This document shows positions 35,499 to 44,605 of a stretch of DNA of 44,605 nucleotides, piece by piece. A program made the translations under genes and the position numbers. How positions within the stretch are numbered: the stretch's first letter is position 1; every line of letters starts with the position of its first letter. The DNA is from a virus. The stretch spans positions 1-44,605 of IMG/VR virus record IMGVR_UViG_3300021368_001032. One strand, written 5' to 3'. Below the pieces are notes generated by a model that saw only the letters and a list, made by a program, of their open reading frames with translations, made no database searches and was not told the DNA's origin.

Positions 35499-38400
35499 CA
35501 TTCATGCTTCCAAAACTTGAAGCAAGAGTTCCGATTGAAACTAATTGCTCAGAATTAGATGATCCTGCTCCTGCAGAACCTTGCATCTTCGCTACTGATG
35601 CTGCTGCATTAGCAACATCGGTTCTTACTTGAGCATTAATTGATTCAACTCGGGCAAGAGTTTGCTGAACCATTCTTGAAGATTGCTCACTGATCCTCTC
35701 TTGACCATATTGCCTTTCTTTAAATGCCTGAGATTGTGCATTTTGCTGAACAGCAGACTGCTGCATCTGTGCAGGTCCCTTAGACATCAAAGAAGTATCA
35801 TCCAAATCACCCTGACCCTGATCAGGATCATTTGCTGCTGTTCCTCCCGGAGGACCCGAACCAAACAAATCATTACCATCTCTCATGCCGGAAATGTTTG
35901 CAGCAGATCCTTGCTTTGATGCGGGGGCATCTTGTCCACCACCGAAGAAAGGTATCTTATTAGGACCGTTTCTTTCTTGCTGTGCAAAACCTGCGCCATC
36001 TCTGCTTGCAACAGATGCAAATGACTTACCACTCTTACCAAGAACTGCATCAGCACTCATCAAATTCATTGGTCTGCTTCCACTACCTCCTGAGGAAACA
36101 AGCGGTTCAGGCAAATTGACTTGAGGTCTCTTTGCATTATATGTGGGATTATTATCACTAGTAAACTTCAATCCTCCCCCAAATGGCATAAAATTAGTTG
36201 AGTTTACGATTTGCTCTGCAGTCTGTGTATCTCCACCAGTAGTGGCAACATTTGCATTGTACAACGCCTCTGCGTTTGTACCTAAATTCCAAGCCGGTTG
36301 AAGTTTGTCTACATCAAAATCCCATAAATCTGTATTGAGATTAAAATCATTGCCCATTGTAAAGCTTGGATCAAAAATTGATGCCCCTTCAAATCCTCCA
36401 AATGCTTGAGAAGTTTTTGAAGTATCAAATTTATTTGCCATTCCAAATGCATCAGGCATATTGAACTGACCATTCAAAATACTTGATAAATCTCCACCAT
36501 CTTCTTGAGCATTATTAGTAATGGCATTGATCATATTTGCCATGTCAAGTGTTGATGATCCTGACGGTGCTTGATCAGAAACTGCTTGACTGATTGCTGC
36601 CTGCTGCATCTCATCAACACCACCCTGAACAGTTCCCAAACTACTGCCCGATGATGCTTTCTCGTCTTTAGCAAATCCTAAGTGAAGTTGATCTGGATAA
36701 CCAAACTTACCGGGTCCTTCACGCTTACCACCAACAATCCATGAACCCCAATTATCAAATGTAACCTGAGTTAATTTGTTGTCAACTTTACGATTAAACA
36801 TCTCTGCTGCCAGAGATTGCAGACGAGATCCTCCACCATCAGGTCTAAAATCCCCAACATCTAATCCTAAACCAAGAGCATGTTTCTCGCCGGTAACTTT
36901 TTCACCACCACCTTGCACAAATCCCTTTCCTTGGTTTGATGTATACTCAGACCATTTGTTATTTCTAAAGTTGGGGTGATTGAATACTGAGAAACCTTGA
37001 TTGAGGATCGATTTACCTGCCGCGATAGATGCTTTTATACCGCCACCAGGCATCTCAATATCCGATCCCCCCAGCGACTGTCCAGCACCAGGTCCTAGAC
37101 CCGCTGAAGGACCTCCTGGGACATCTCCAGCAGCAGCTGCGAGTCCTGCATTAGGTCCTGCTAGACCCTCACCATTGAGCATCTTGGCATAATTAACAGA
37201 GTTCGCAACATCAACGCCAAGAGCACTAGCAATAGGTCTAACCCATTTACCATATTTTGTACCACTTAATGCATCATTCAATGCAAGAGCAACTTTTTCA
37301 CCAAATGTAAATTGCTCAGATCCAGGACCAAACAAAATATTTCCATATCTTCCAACTTTACCTAAGAGACCTTTCTTATCCTTAAAGAAGTAACTTGCAA
37401 GTCCTGCAGCAGAAGACAGAATATCACCAGGAGTAGCAGCTCCATCTGGTCCACTACCGCCACCACCAAAGATCTTAAACAAAGTATTGCCAATAGCACT
37501 ACCAGTCTTAGATCCATCTTCTCCACCAAAAATCTTTCCAAGTTCCTTACCCAGTCCACCTGCTTGACGCATAAGTCCAGGGAAGATGCTCTTACCTTGA
37601 ATTGTTCCGTCATCGTTATAGGTGAATCCCCATTTCTGACCCTGCGAAATTGACGCTTGGGTCAGGGGATTTAAGTCTGCAAAAGGATTTGTGTTTTGCT
37701 GTTGCCCGTATATATTACCAATGCCTAATGTGTCAGTAATATTGCTCAACCAAGGCATTTCAAATGATGGTGCGTTATTGCCACCAAAAATATTGCCAAC
37801 ATCAAAACTACCCATATCACCGAAGCTTGGCAGACCAAGATCTTGACCAAACATGTTGCCAACATTTGCTATTGGCGCTGGTGTTTGTTGTTGCTGACCA
37901 CCACCAAAAAGACCGCCAACAAAATTACCAATTCCACTAATGGCATTACTAAGGAATCCGCCACCGCCACCGCCACCAGAATCTTTATTACCACCACCAA
38001 ACAATCCGCCAATGGCACTACCAATTCCTTTGACTAATCCGCCAAGGAAGAATCCGTCTTTTCCAGTATGTACGACAGATGTAGTTTGTCCGGGGTGTCT
38101 AAAGTCCTGAGCACCCGGTCTCTTTTTAGGAACATTGAATCCTTCAGCAGCAGCACTAGCAATATTTGTCTTTGCTACCTTTCCACCTAAACCATGATAA
38201 GGCAGAACCGCAAATTCACCCGTAGGTTTCTTTGAAATATACTCAGTACCGTGAGCGATAAAGTCTGGTCTACCTCTACCCTTAATAGAAACAGGATAAC
38301 CAGACATAGGTCCAGTAACCCAACCGCCCTGAGGAAGATGCTGTACCTTATGTTTACCCTCACGCATTCTAATTTGAGGACCTTCCATCTTAGGAAGGTA

Positions 38401-41400
38401 ACCTTCCTTGTGTTTGCCTCCCTTAGAAAATCCATCAAAATTAATAAATTTACGGATCCAGTCATCAGCACCAATTTTTGATGGACCTATAAATCTACCA
38501 TCTTCAAACTCCTTACCAAGGAGCATTCTCAGTCGCCAATTCTTCGGTCTATTCGGATCAGCAGAGATGCCAGGAGTACGCCCACCATAACGGTAAGTAA
38601 ACTCTTGAAGGCGTCTAGGATCCGTTTCACGATTACGCCGCTCCAGCAGCATCTTCTGTCTTGGACTTAACTTAGTTCCCTCTGGAATTGACTCTCTGAA
38701 TGCATCGCGTTTTCTATAAGGATCTAAATTGCCTCCATATACCCTTTGCAGCAATCTTTCATATTGTTGCTTGGCAAATAACCGACGCTGCTCACTAGAA
38801 GGTAACCCAGTTTGACTGTTATACTCTCCTCTTTGAACCTGTTCTGCTTGGCGTCTGAATTCAGATGCTGAAATCTCTTTCCGTTGGAATTTACTCCGTA
38901 AATCCTGAATTATGTCACCGGCAGATTTTTGTATCTGAGGAACAATACCAGGAGTACGCTGACCACCACTCGGAGGTTGGAAGATAAATGGTCTCGTCGG
39001 TTGTCTTTCGGGAACAATACCAGGAGTACGCTGACCCTCAGTTCTTGGGACAAAGGTTCCAGAAGGTAATCCAACTGGTTGATCTGCCCAGATCGGAGGT
39101 GGAATTCTTCTCTGAGTTTCTGGAGGGAGTTGACTCCAAGGAATCTTCTGCTGTTGTTGCCGTCTCTGTTGCTGACCACCACCAGTTAACAAATTGATAG
39201 TTCTTTGGAACCAATTTGGTTTTTGCTGCTGTTTCTGCGGTTGCTGTTGTTGCTGTTGTTGCTGACCAAGACCGAAGAAATTTTTAAATCTATCAATGAG
39301 ACTAGGTTTCTTCGGTTGAGTTGGTGCTGGTTGACCTGTAAAGTTTCTAAGTTTATCAAGTGCATCTTGACCAGTTGCAGGTGCAGAATCTGGAACTAGA
39401 GGACGAGATTTTGGTGCAGGATTAAGAATATCGTATCCTACATCACCAGGTTTTAATTTCTTAGCAAGTTCTGGATTTGCTTTTGCCCAAGCTTTAATGC
39501 CAATGCTTCTAGCATCAGAACTTTCCTTGTAATCCCAAGGTTTCTTAATGGCACTTCTTGCTTTAATATACTCAGCATTTCTAGAATCAGTTGCTGGAGT
39601 ATACGATGGGGGAGCCGGAGTAGATACTGGTGGAGTAACTACAGGAGGAGTAATTACAGGAGGTGTTACTACAGGAGGATCAACTGCTGGAGGTGCAAAG
39701 TATCTCTTGAGAGAAGGATTTTCATTTACAGTTTTAAGTAATCCGCCATAAGGATTTGCGGGATCAGCCTTAGGAATTGTTGGGGTTTCAAACCTAAACG
39801 GATTTGCAGATGTACCAACAGGTGCATGAAAAGGACTGCCCCAAGTGCTTGGTTTAAAGAGATTAAATGCTCCACCATCAGACATCTGCTTGAGGCTATA
39901 TCCTCCAGCAAGTGCCTCTTTAGTTCTCTTGATCTGAAGATTTGGATCTCTATCAGTATGAGGAGTATCAATTGGGATGACAAATGCAGATCCATCATTT
40001 CTCTTAGAAACATATTCAGTTCCATGTCCAATGAATGATGGAGATTTGCCCCCGTCAAGAGAAACAGGATAACCGGACTTAGGTCCTTTAATGTAACCGC
40101 CACCCTTAGAGAAGGTAGGAACAAGACCACCCATAGACCTCTCAGGGAGAGGATTGAGTTCCTTAAGATTCTCACCAAGGTTAGTAAGTTGTTCAGAAAG
40201 TGTCTCAGTAATATTGAAATTCTGCTTCTGATTACCAGAAAGTTCTCTAATCGCTTCAACTGTCGATTCTTGGAATTCCTGTGCTTTCTCTAAATACTGA
40301 TCAATATAACTTTCGGCACTCTGATTTTCGCCAATCGGAGGAATCAGCGGTTGAGAAATTTGCGATTGATCACCAGTTAATCTAGTAAACTGTTCGGTGA
40401 CACCATCGCGAAGTTCTTGTGCTTCATCTACAATGTTCTCTTGAATTGTTTCTTGATCGCCTCTAAGGACCTCTTTACCCTGCTCAACTCTCTTATTAAA
40501 TTCAGTAGAAATTCTAGCAAACTGTTCTTGCGTGAACTCAGAAATATCACTGTACTTCTGCTGAATAAATTCTCTAAACTCTGGATCATTATCATACTTA
40601 TTCTTAACAGCCATCGCTGTAAGAGCACCACCACCAACAATAGCAAGAGCAGCTAGAGGATTTCTTGCTCCAGCTGCTAAAGCACGAATCGGTAGCGATA
40701 AAGTTGCTGCTGCTAGTTTAAATGGTACTGAAATAAACTTCAGCATCAATCCTAAACCGCTCTTGAAAGCACCAAGAACAGTACCCAAATCTTTAACGAT
40801 GTTTAGAGGATTAGATAACCATCTAATACCCAACAATAATAATCCAAGATTACCTAACGCGCCAAATAGTCCACCTAAGCGTTCTCTTAAAGATTTTTCA
40901 CCATCAAATGCTACCGCAAGACCATCTATAATTCCAACAATTCTTCCTTTTGTAAAACTATAGATGAAGTCAAAGACCTTCTTCATCGTAGTGAGAATGC
41001 TCTTAAGCTTCTCTTGATTTTCTGGATTGGCAATCCATTCAAGAATTGGTCTTACAAAAAGATATTTTAAAAGACCACCAATTAATCCAGATAGTGCCTC
41101 CCAGAATCCTTTAATGGGACCAAGAATTGCATCGCCAAGGTTAAGTGCCCTGCCAGTCTTTATCTTTTCCCTCTTACCAAACTTAGAGGTACTTTGTAAT
41201 GATGCTTTTCTTTCTTGGGCATACCTTGCCTGATCAACTTTAAGCAGGTTAGTTAAAGATACACCAATACTATTAAGTGTGGAACCAAGATTATTAACTG
41301 CCAGTGTATTGGCGTTAATTGCAGGGACGACTGTTACTATCTGGTCTGCTTTTACGGTAGATCTTGTCTGCCTACTTTCTTTTGCTTTATTTCTTTCTGC

Positions 41401-41673
41401 CTGTTTTCTAAAAATAGAAGCAACCATGCCTTTTACGACATTTTGCATGGTTGCTACAGTATATCCCGCTCCAAAGGCAGCACCTTTAGCACCACCCTTA
41501 ATACTATCTCTAATGCCAGGACCAGTCCTAGTTCTTTGCTGGTTTACAATATCTGGATCAATGGTATAAAAAGACGATCCTACTCTACCACCCGCCTTCT
41601 GCTGAGTTTTGTTTACTCCAGGAGGACGAGTTGCCTTAAAAAAATTAATCTTAGGAGTAGACGTAAAATTCAT
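35494..41673 (-). CDS. giant tail protein, tape-measure candidate with M15-like motif (2059 aa)
   Basis: It starts MNFTSTPKINFFKATRPPGV. Residues ~190-360 have several hydrophobic segments (LGLLLLGIRWLSNPL, NPLAALAIVGGGALTAM) that suit membrane insertion. Two copies of GP-x-SGYPVS plus FI-x-HGTEY occur near residues 527 and 1124. A Pro/Gln-rich linker includes QQQQQQQQ and three RTPGI motifs. Near residue 1600 HALGLGLDVGDF and later DQLHLGF resemble the zinc ligands of M15/VanY-type peptidases. Size, helical coils and membrane segments fit a tape-measure protein for a long cyanophage tail; the peptidase is tentative. FFLGGLVKGIGSAI recurs in the 957-aa neighbour. Confidence 0.7.
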   Translation of the reverse strand: MNFTSTPKINFFKATRPPGVNKTQQKAGGRVGSSFYTIDPDIVNQQRTRTGPGIRDSIKGGAKGAAFGAGYTVATMQNVVKGMVASIFRKQAERNKAKESRQTRSTVKADQIVTVVPAINANTLAVNNLGSTLNSIGVSLTNLLKVDQARYAQERKASLQSTSKFGKREKIKTGRALNLGDAILGPIKGFWEALSGLIGGLLKYLFVRPILEWIANPENQEKLKSILTTMKKVFDFIYSFTKGRIVGIIDGLAVAFDGEKSLRERLGGLFGALGNLGLLLLGIRWLSNPLNIVKDLGTVLGAFKSGLGLMLKFISVPFKLAAATLSLPIRALAAGARNPLAALAIVGGGALTAMAVKNKYDNDPEFREFIQQKYSDISEFTQEQFARISTEFNKRVEQGKEVLRGDQETIQENIVDEAQELRDGVTEQFTRLTGDQSQISQPLIPPIGENQSAESYIDQYLEKAQEFQESTVEAIRELSGNQKQNFNITETLSEQLTNLGENLKELNPLPERSMGGLVPTFSKGGGYIKGPKSGYPVSLDGGKSPSFIGHGTEYVSKRNDGSAFVIPIDTPHTDRDPNLQIKRTKEALAGGYSLKQMSDGGAFNLFKPSTWGSPFHAPVGTSANPFRFETPTIPKADPANPYGGLLKTVNENPSLKRYFAPPAVDPPVVTPPVITPPVVTPPVSTPAPPSYTPATDSRNAEYIKARSAIKKPWDYKESSDARSIGIKAWAKANPELAKKLKPGDVGYDILNPAPKSRPLVPDSAPATGQDALDKLRNFTGQPAPTQPKKPSLIDRFKNFFGLGQQQQQQQQPQKQQQKPNWFQRTINLLTGGGQQQRRQQQQKIPWSQLPPETQRRIPPPIWADQPVGLPSGTFVPRTEGQRTPGIVPERQPTRPFIFQPPSGGQRTPGIVPQIQKSAGDIIQDLRSKFQRKEISASEFRRQAEQVQRGEYNSQTGLPSSEQRRLFAKQQYERLLQRVYGGNLDPYRKRDAFRESIPEGTKLSPRQKMLLERRNRETDPRRLQEFTYRYGGRTPGISADPNRPKNWRLRMLLGKEFEDGRFIGPSKIGADDWIRKFINFDGFSKGGKHKEGYLPKMEGPQIRMREGKHKVQHLPQGGWVTGPMSGYPVSIKGRGRPDFIAHGTEYISKKPTGEFAVLPYHGLGGKVAKTNIASAAAEGFNVPKKRPGAQDFRHPGQTTSVVHTGKDGFFLGGLVKGIGSAIGGLFGGGNKDSGGGGGGGFLSNAISGIGNFVGGLFGGGQQQQTPAPIANVGNMFGQDLGLPSFGDMGSFDVGNIFGGNNAPSFEMPWLSNITDTLGIGNIYGQQQNTNPFADLNPLTQASISQGQKWGFTYNDDGTIQGKSIFPGLMRQAGGLGKELGKIFGGEDGSKTGSAIGNTLFKIFGGGGSGPDGAATPGDILSSAAGLASYFFKDKKGLLGKVGRYGNILFGPGSEQFTFGEKVALALNDALSGTKYGKWVRPIASALGVDVANSVNYAKMLNGEGLAGPNAGLAAAAGDVPGGPSAGLGPGAGQSLGGSDIEMPGGGIKASIAAGKSILNQGFSVFNHPNFRNNKWSEYTSNQGKGFVQGGGEKVTGEKHALGLGLDVGDFRPDGGGSRLQSLAAEMFNRKVDNKLTQVTFDNWGSWIVGGKREGPGKFGYPDQLHLGFAKDEKASSGSSLGTVQGGVDEMQQAAISQAVSDQAPSGSSTLDMANMINAITNNAQEDGGDLSSILNGQFNMPDAFGMANKFDTSKTSQAFGGFEGASIFDPSFTMGNDFNLNTDLWDFDVDKLQPAWNLGTNAEALYNANVATTGGDTQTAEQIVNSTNFMPFGGGLKFTSDNNPTYNAKRPQVNLPEPLVSSGGSGSRPMNLMSADAVLGKSGKSFASVASRDGAGFAQQERNGPNKIPFFGGGQDAPASKQGSAANISGMRDGNDLFGSGPPGGTAANDPDQGQGDLDDTSLMSKGPAQMQQSAVQQNAQSQAFKERQYGQERISEQSSRMVQQTLARVESINAQVRTDVANAAASVAKMQGSAGAGSSNSEQLVSIGTLASSFGSMNA

Positions 41674-41700
41674 TCCTTATCACAATCTTCTTATACCTAG

Positions 41701-41708
41701 TATTTATT
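41701..41708 (-). promoter_or_regulatory. late promoter AATAAATA of the 2059-aa gene
   Basis: The minus-strand octamer lies 27 nt upstream of ATG 41673 and overlaps the TAA stop of the 957-aa gene (41707-41709). Confidence 0.65.
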
Positions 41709-44580
41709 ACTCTTGAGGTTGAATGCTTTGTTGCTGCGGTGGTGCTGGTTTATATTTAACCTGAGTCTGAATAATAGGAACAGGTTCCTTAATTGCAACC
41801 AACTTTTCAACAATAATTGGGACATGAGTAACTTCAATTGGACCAAATTGTGCCATTTGCTGCATTACCTGATCCTGAGTATTTAACAATCTAGAAGCAG
41901 GGGGCGCAATACCAAATGCAGCGGGATTGACACCAATTGCTCCTGCTGCTTGCTCCAGTCCTAGTGCTTTAGTTGCCATACCTAATCCCATCTTAAGAAC
42001 CGCAGAAATAAGTCCACCAGCAGCATCTGCTTGTTGAGTAACAGCACCGGTAGGACTTACACCAGCACCTTCAAGAGCAGGTCCTAACAATCCTTGCATA
42101 CCAGTCATATTAACCAAACTACCAAACATCTTTCCAATTTGAGGATTCTTATCCATAAATCCTCCCAAACCTCCTAATAAATTCTTTAGTCCAGGTGCTA
42201 ATGCTTGTCCGATTCCGCCAATAGCGCCACCAATGCCACCTGTTAAGAATCCCTTAAAGACACCACCAAGACCCTCACCAAAGGTCTTATTCAATCCAGA
42301 GAAGAATGTACCCTCAGCACCAAATGTGCCAGGGAACGCACCACCCAGAGCACCAAAACCTCCAACAACAGCACCGATAATGTCACCCTGCATGAGGGAT
42401 GAAACGGCATTAATACCAGCAATAACGGGTGCTAAAGGCGGAACAAAGATACTAACAGCAGTAGTAACAATCTTAAAGATCGGATTGTTTGTGATAGATA
42501 CAACTGCTTTCTTAACAGCATTAAATGCACCACTAATTGCCTTACCAATAGATTTGAATACCCCACCAAGGAAGAATCCTTTCAGGTTATTTGGTAATGG
42601 TGTTACAGATCCTCCATCCGATAAAGGAGGAAGAGGTTGCAATGCAGGAAACTCAATGTCATTTCCTTCAGGTCCTGTAAATGTTTTTGATTTTGGTTCA
42701 AATGCATCCTGCAATTGCATCTGAAAAATTTGTAATCCTTGATCAATGGATAAATTTCTTCCTCCAAAATAACTATTCTTAACATCATCAATATCAATCT
42801 TTTGCGGACCTAGAACTTCATCCCATTGCTTACTTAAAGTATTATATGTTTCTATCAAAGGCAATTCCATTGGTGCTTGCCTTCTAGCAAAAGCATAAGG
42901 ATCTAAGGGATTGCCAAAAGAATCAGTTTGTTTTTGAATCCCATAAGGATTGTTATTTCCAAAGAAATTATTGTCTGCACCACGGAACAGATCACCAGCA
43001 GCATCTGAAACAGCGTTAGCTGCATCTCCTGCCTTTCCTCTAGCATATCCAATAACCTCTCCTGTTTTATCATATAAAGGTTGAAGTCCCCTCTGGATTG
43101 CCGATGCTCCACTCTTAAACATGTTCAGTATTCCGGAAGCAGAACCAACAGGTGCTTGGAATGCTTTTAAAGTTCCTTCTGTAAGACCTTGAATGAGTTT
43201 AGGAATTACAGCGTCATCAATAGGAACATTATCTCCTGCCAAAGATGGAGGGACTACGAGTACGCCATCCATAATGGATGCTTGGCGTTGTTCCAATTGG
43301 GGTCCAGGAACTTGACCCGTTGGTTGATTAAGTGTGGCACCCCTCATGTTTTGACCAATGAAAGGTGCCTCTAATCTATAAGTTTTCAGAGGATCGGATT
43401 TCCCTTCTAATACTCCACCAGTCCAATTTGTACCAAGTTCCCAATGTAAGTGAGGTCCAGTAGACCCGCCTGTACTACCAACATCCGCAATCTTTTGTCC
43501 TTCTTTGAGAGTTCCACTCTTACTAAATCCATCAAGAATATGTCCATATAAGTGATAAAGACCATTTTTATCTTTGAAGACAATAAAGTTACCCCATCCT
43601 TCAGGATCACCTCTCTTGGCACCAGTTTCGTTTAAAGAACCATAATCAACAATTGTACCATCAGTTGGTGCGACAAGATCAGTTCCAGGTGGTGCTGCAA
43701 TATCAGTGCCACCGTGCATTTTATCGCCACGCATCACACCATAATTACTTGACAGAGCAACACCTTCAGGAAGTTGTAAAATTGGTGTTGGTGTTGGTGA
43801 TGACTGTCGAACCTGACCTAACTGGTCTGCACCTTGTGCCTCTGCTGCCTTAATTTTGTTAAAGTAAGCAGTAATGAGAGCACGCATCTCATTACCACCA
43901 TTACTTAAAACTTGAGATTGATCAAATGGTTGTCCTGGTCTAAGTTGATCTAAGTCCCATCTTTGAGGTCTACCGGACAAAAGACCTTCTCTTGTACCAT
44001 ATCTTTCCCATTCACCATGTGTCCTTACATTAGATTGAATGGTTGATGCATTCCAACCCCAAGCATGAGCCATTCTTGCTGCTTCCAGTGCCATAGCCTG
44101 GATTTGTGCTCCAGTCGGAGGATTTTCTGCCCAACCTTTCTTCTCATCATAATAATTCTGTGTCATGCCTTGGTGACCCATGGCAGCGAGAGACAATCCT
44201 ACAGAATCACCATTGGCACCACCAGTATGATTACCTAAATCTATACCATAGTTTTCAGTATTTCTATGTGCCCTACCATCCCCAGTAAATGTCGTGTGAT
44301 ATCTAGTAGATGGTTGATTGGAAAATCCTCCAGTCCAATGTAAGAAAATTCTACGAGATTTATCACCTTGACCTGCTTTAAACTCAACATCTTTAGTAGG
44401 ACCTCCCAACAAAGGTCCGTGACTAGCGGTTACATTCTTCAAATCCTGAGACATTTCAGGAGGAACATCTAATACCGCATCAATTGATCCTTGTGCTGGA
44501 TCAGCTGGTGCAGGTCCAGATGTCAAACCCGTATCACCAATACCAAACTCAATCTTTTTCTTATCAACTCTGGCAGCCAT
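41707..44580 (-). CDS. tail protein with amidase and M23 peptidase domains (957 aa)
   Basis: Residues ~75-240 form an amidase_2-like domain: RRIFLHWTGG (H81), GIDLGNHTGGANGDSVGLSL, and RTHGEWERYG. Residues ~285-395 form an M23 (LytM) domain with KMHGGTDIAAPPG, LYHLYGHILDG and TGPHLHWELG, the three zinc-ligand motifs. The rest has helical, Gly-rich membrane-type segments (FFLGGVFKSIGKAISGAF) and a Gln/Pro-rich end. Together these cut both the glycan-peptide and peptide bonds of peptidoglycan. In the virion they would open a hole during DNA entry, which may make up for the missing lysozyme of gp5. TATAAT at 44594-44599 lies upstream; the real promoter is likely outside the window. Confidence 0.85.
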   Translation of the reverse strand: MAARVDKKKIEFGIGDTGLTSGPAPADPAQGSIDAVLDVPPEMSQDLKNVTASHGPLLGGPTKDVEFKAGQGDKSRRIFLHWTGGFSNQPSTRYHTTFTGDGRAHRNTENYGIDLGNHTGGANGDSVGLSLAAMGHQGMTQNYYDEKKGWAENPPTGAQIQAMALEAARMAHAWGWNASTIQSNVRTHGEWERYGTREGLLSGRPQRWDLDQLRPGQPFDQSQVLSNGGNEMRALITAYFNKIKAAEAQGADQLGQVRQSSPTPTPILQLPEGVALSSNYGVMRGDKMHGGTDIAAPPGTDLVAPTDGTIVDYGSLNETGAKRGDPEGWGNFIVFKDKNGLYHLYGHILDGFSKSGTLKEGQKIADVGSTGGSTGPHLHWELGTNWTGGVLEGKSDPLKTYRLEAPFIGQNMRGATLNQPTGQVPGPQLEQRQASIMDGVLVVPPSLAGDNVPIDDAVIPKLIQGLTEGTLKAFQAPVGSASGILNMFKSGASAIQRGLQPLYDKTGEVIGYARGKAGDAANAVSDAAGDLFRGADNNFFGNNNPYGIQKQTDSFGNPLDPYAFARRQAPMELPLIETYNTLSKQWDEVLGPQKIDIDDVKNSYFGGRNLSIDQGLQIFQMQLQDAFEPKSKTFTGPEGNDIEFPALQPLPPLSDGGSVTPLPNNLKGFFLGGVFKSIGKAISGAFNAVKKAVVSITNNPIFKIVTTAVSIFVPPLAPVIAGINAVSSLMQGDIIGAVVGGFGALGGAFPGTFGAEGTFFSGLNKTFGEGLGGVFKGFLTGGIGGAIGGIGQALAPGLKNLLGGLGGFMDKNPQIGKMFGSLVNMTGMQGLLGPALEGAGVSPTGAVTQQADAAGGLISAVLKMGLGMATKALGLEQAAGAIGVNPAAFGIAPPASRLLNTQDQVMQQMAQFGPIEVTHVPIIVEKLVAIKEPVPIIQTQVKYKPAPPQQQSIQPQE

Positions 44581-44605
44581 CTCACGGATGGTAATTATAC
44601 CGTCT

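Noticed and set aside
39224-39265. Short CAG/CAA repeat as a possible regulatory repeat
   Set aside because: It encodes the Gln run of the 2059-aa protein and has no regular array with spacers, so it is not a CRISPR array or promoter.
1-44605. Photosystem (psbA/psbD), integrase, transposase, CRISPR array or origin
   Set aside because: I looked for these on both strands and saw no motif or repeat that would support any of them in this window.

Overview
This window looks like part of the genome of a T4-like myovirus that infects marine cyanobacteria (a cyanomyovirus; host probably Synechococcus or low-light Prochlorococcus). The evidence is a T4-type baseplate spike protein (gp5-like) whose lysozyme domain is replaced, T4-type late promoters of the form nnTAAATA, a phage-type CpeT bilin-lyase-like gene, several 2-oxoglutarate/Fe(II) oxygenases, many short overlapping genes and a handful of tRNAs. 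Every gene I can support is on the minus strand, so transcription runs from high to low coordinates.

Layout in the direction of transcription. (1) 44.6-34.1 kb: virion genes for a 957-aa tail protein carrying two peptidoglycan-hydrolase domains, a 2059-aa tail protein (tape-measure candidate), a baseplate-hub-like protein and a small late protein. (2) 33.8-32.3 kb: an accessory cassette behind a sigma-70 promoter, with cpeT-like, tRNA-Gly, tRNA-Val, a 55-aa gene and a secreted HExxH metallopeptidase candidate. (3) 32.3-29.9 kb: the gp5-like spike. (4) 29.9-26.5 kb: a second sigma-70 cassette with small genes, tRNA-Leu, a 2OG oxygenase, tRNA-Thr, tRNA-Asn and further small genes. (5) 26.4-9.4 kb: structural and tail-fibre genes. 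Several share an N-terminal leader and an 'RP..G..RFN' module but end in different sugar-binding-like domains (fibrinogen-like, LamG-like, CBM/discoidin-like). Among them lie two assembly-factor candidates, a U32-like/methyltransferase fusion, a 2OG oxygenase and a membrane protein. (6) 9.3-0 kb: an early region of mostly tiny genes plus an SF2 helicase, a DNA methyltransferase with a candidate nuclease partner, and a further 2OG oxygenase.

Regulation can be read directly. Structural genes are preceded by T4-like late octamers that usually overlap the stop codon of the gene before. Early and accessory units have sigma-70-type promoters. At seven early promoters plus the one that opens the second cassette, a box close to TGGCACA (A[C/G]TGGCACA when extended) ends 29-31 nt upstream of the -10 hexamer. 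I do not recognise this box, and I think it is the most interesting unexplained signal here. A terminator at 9.33 kb separates the late fibre block from the early region, and the next promoter is built into it. There is no CRISPR array, rRNA or insertion sequence, and no intergenic stretch exceeds about 250 nt.
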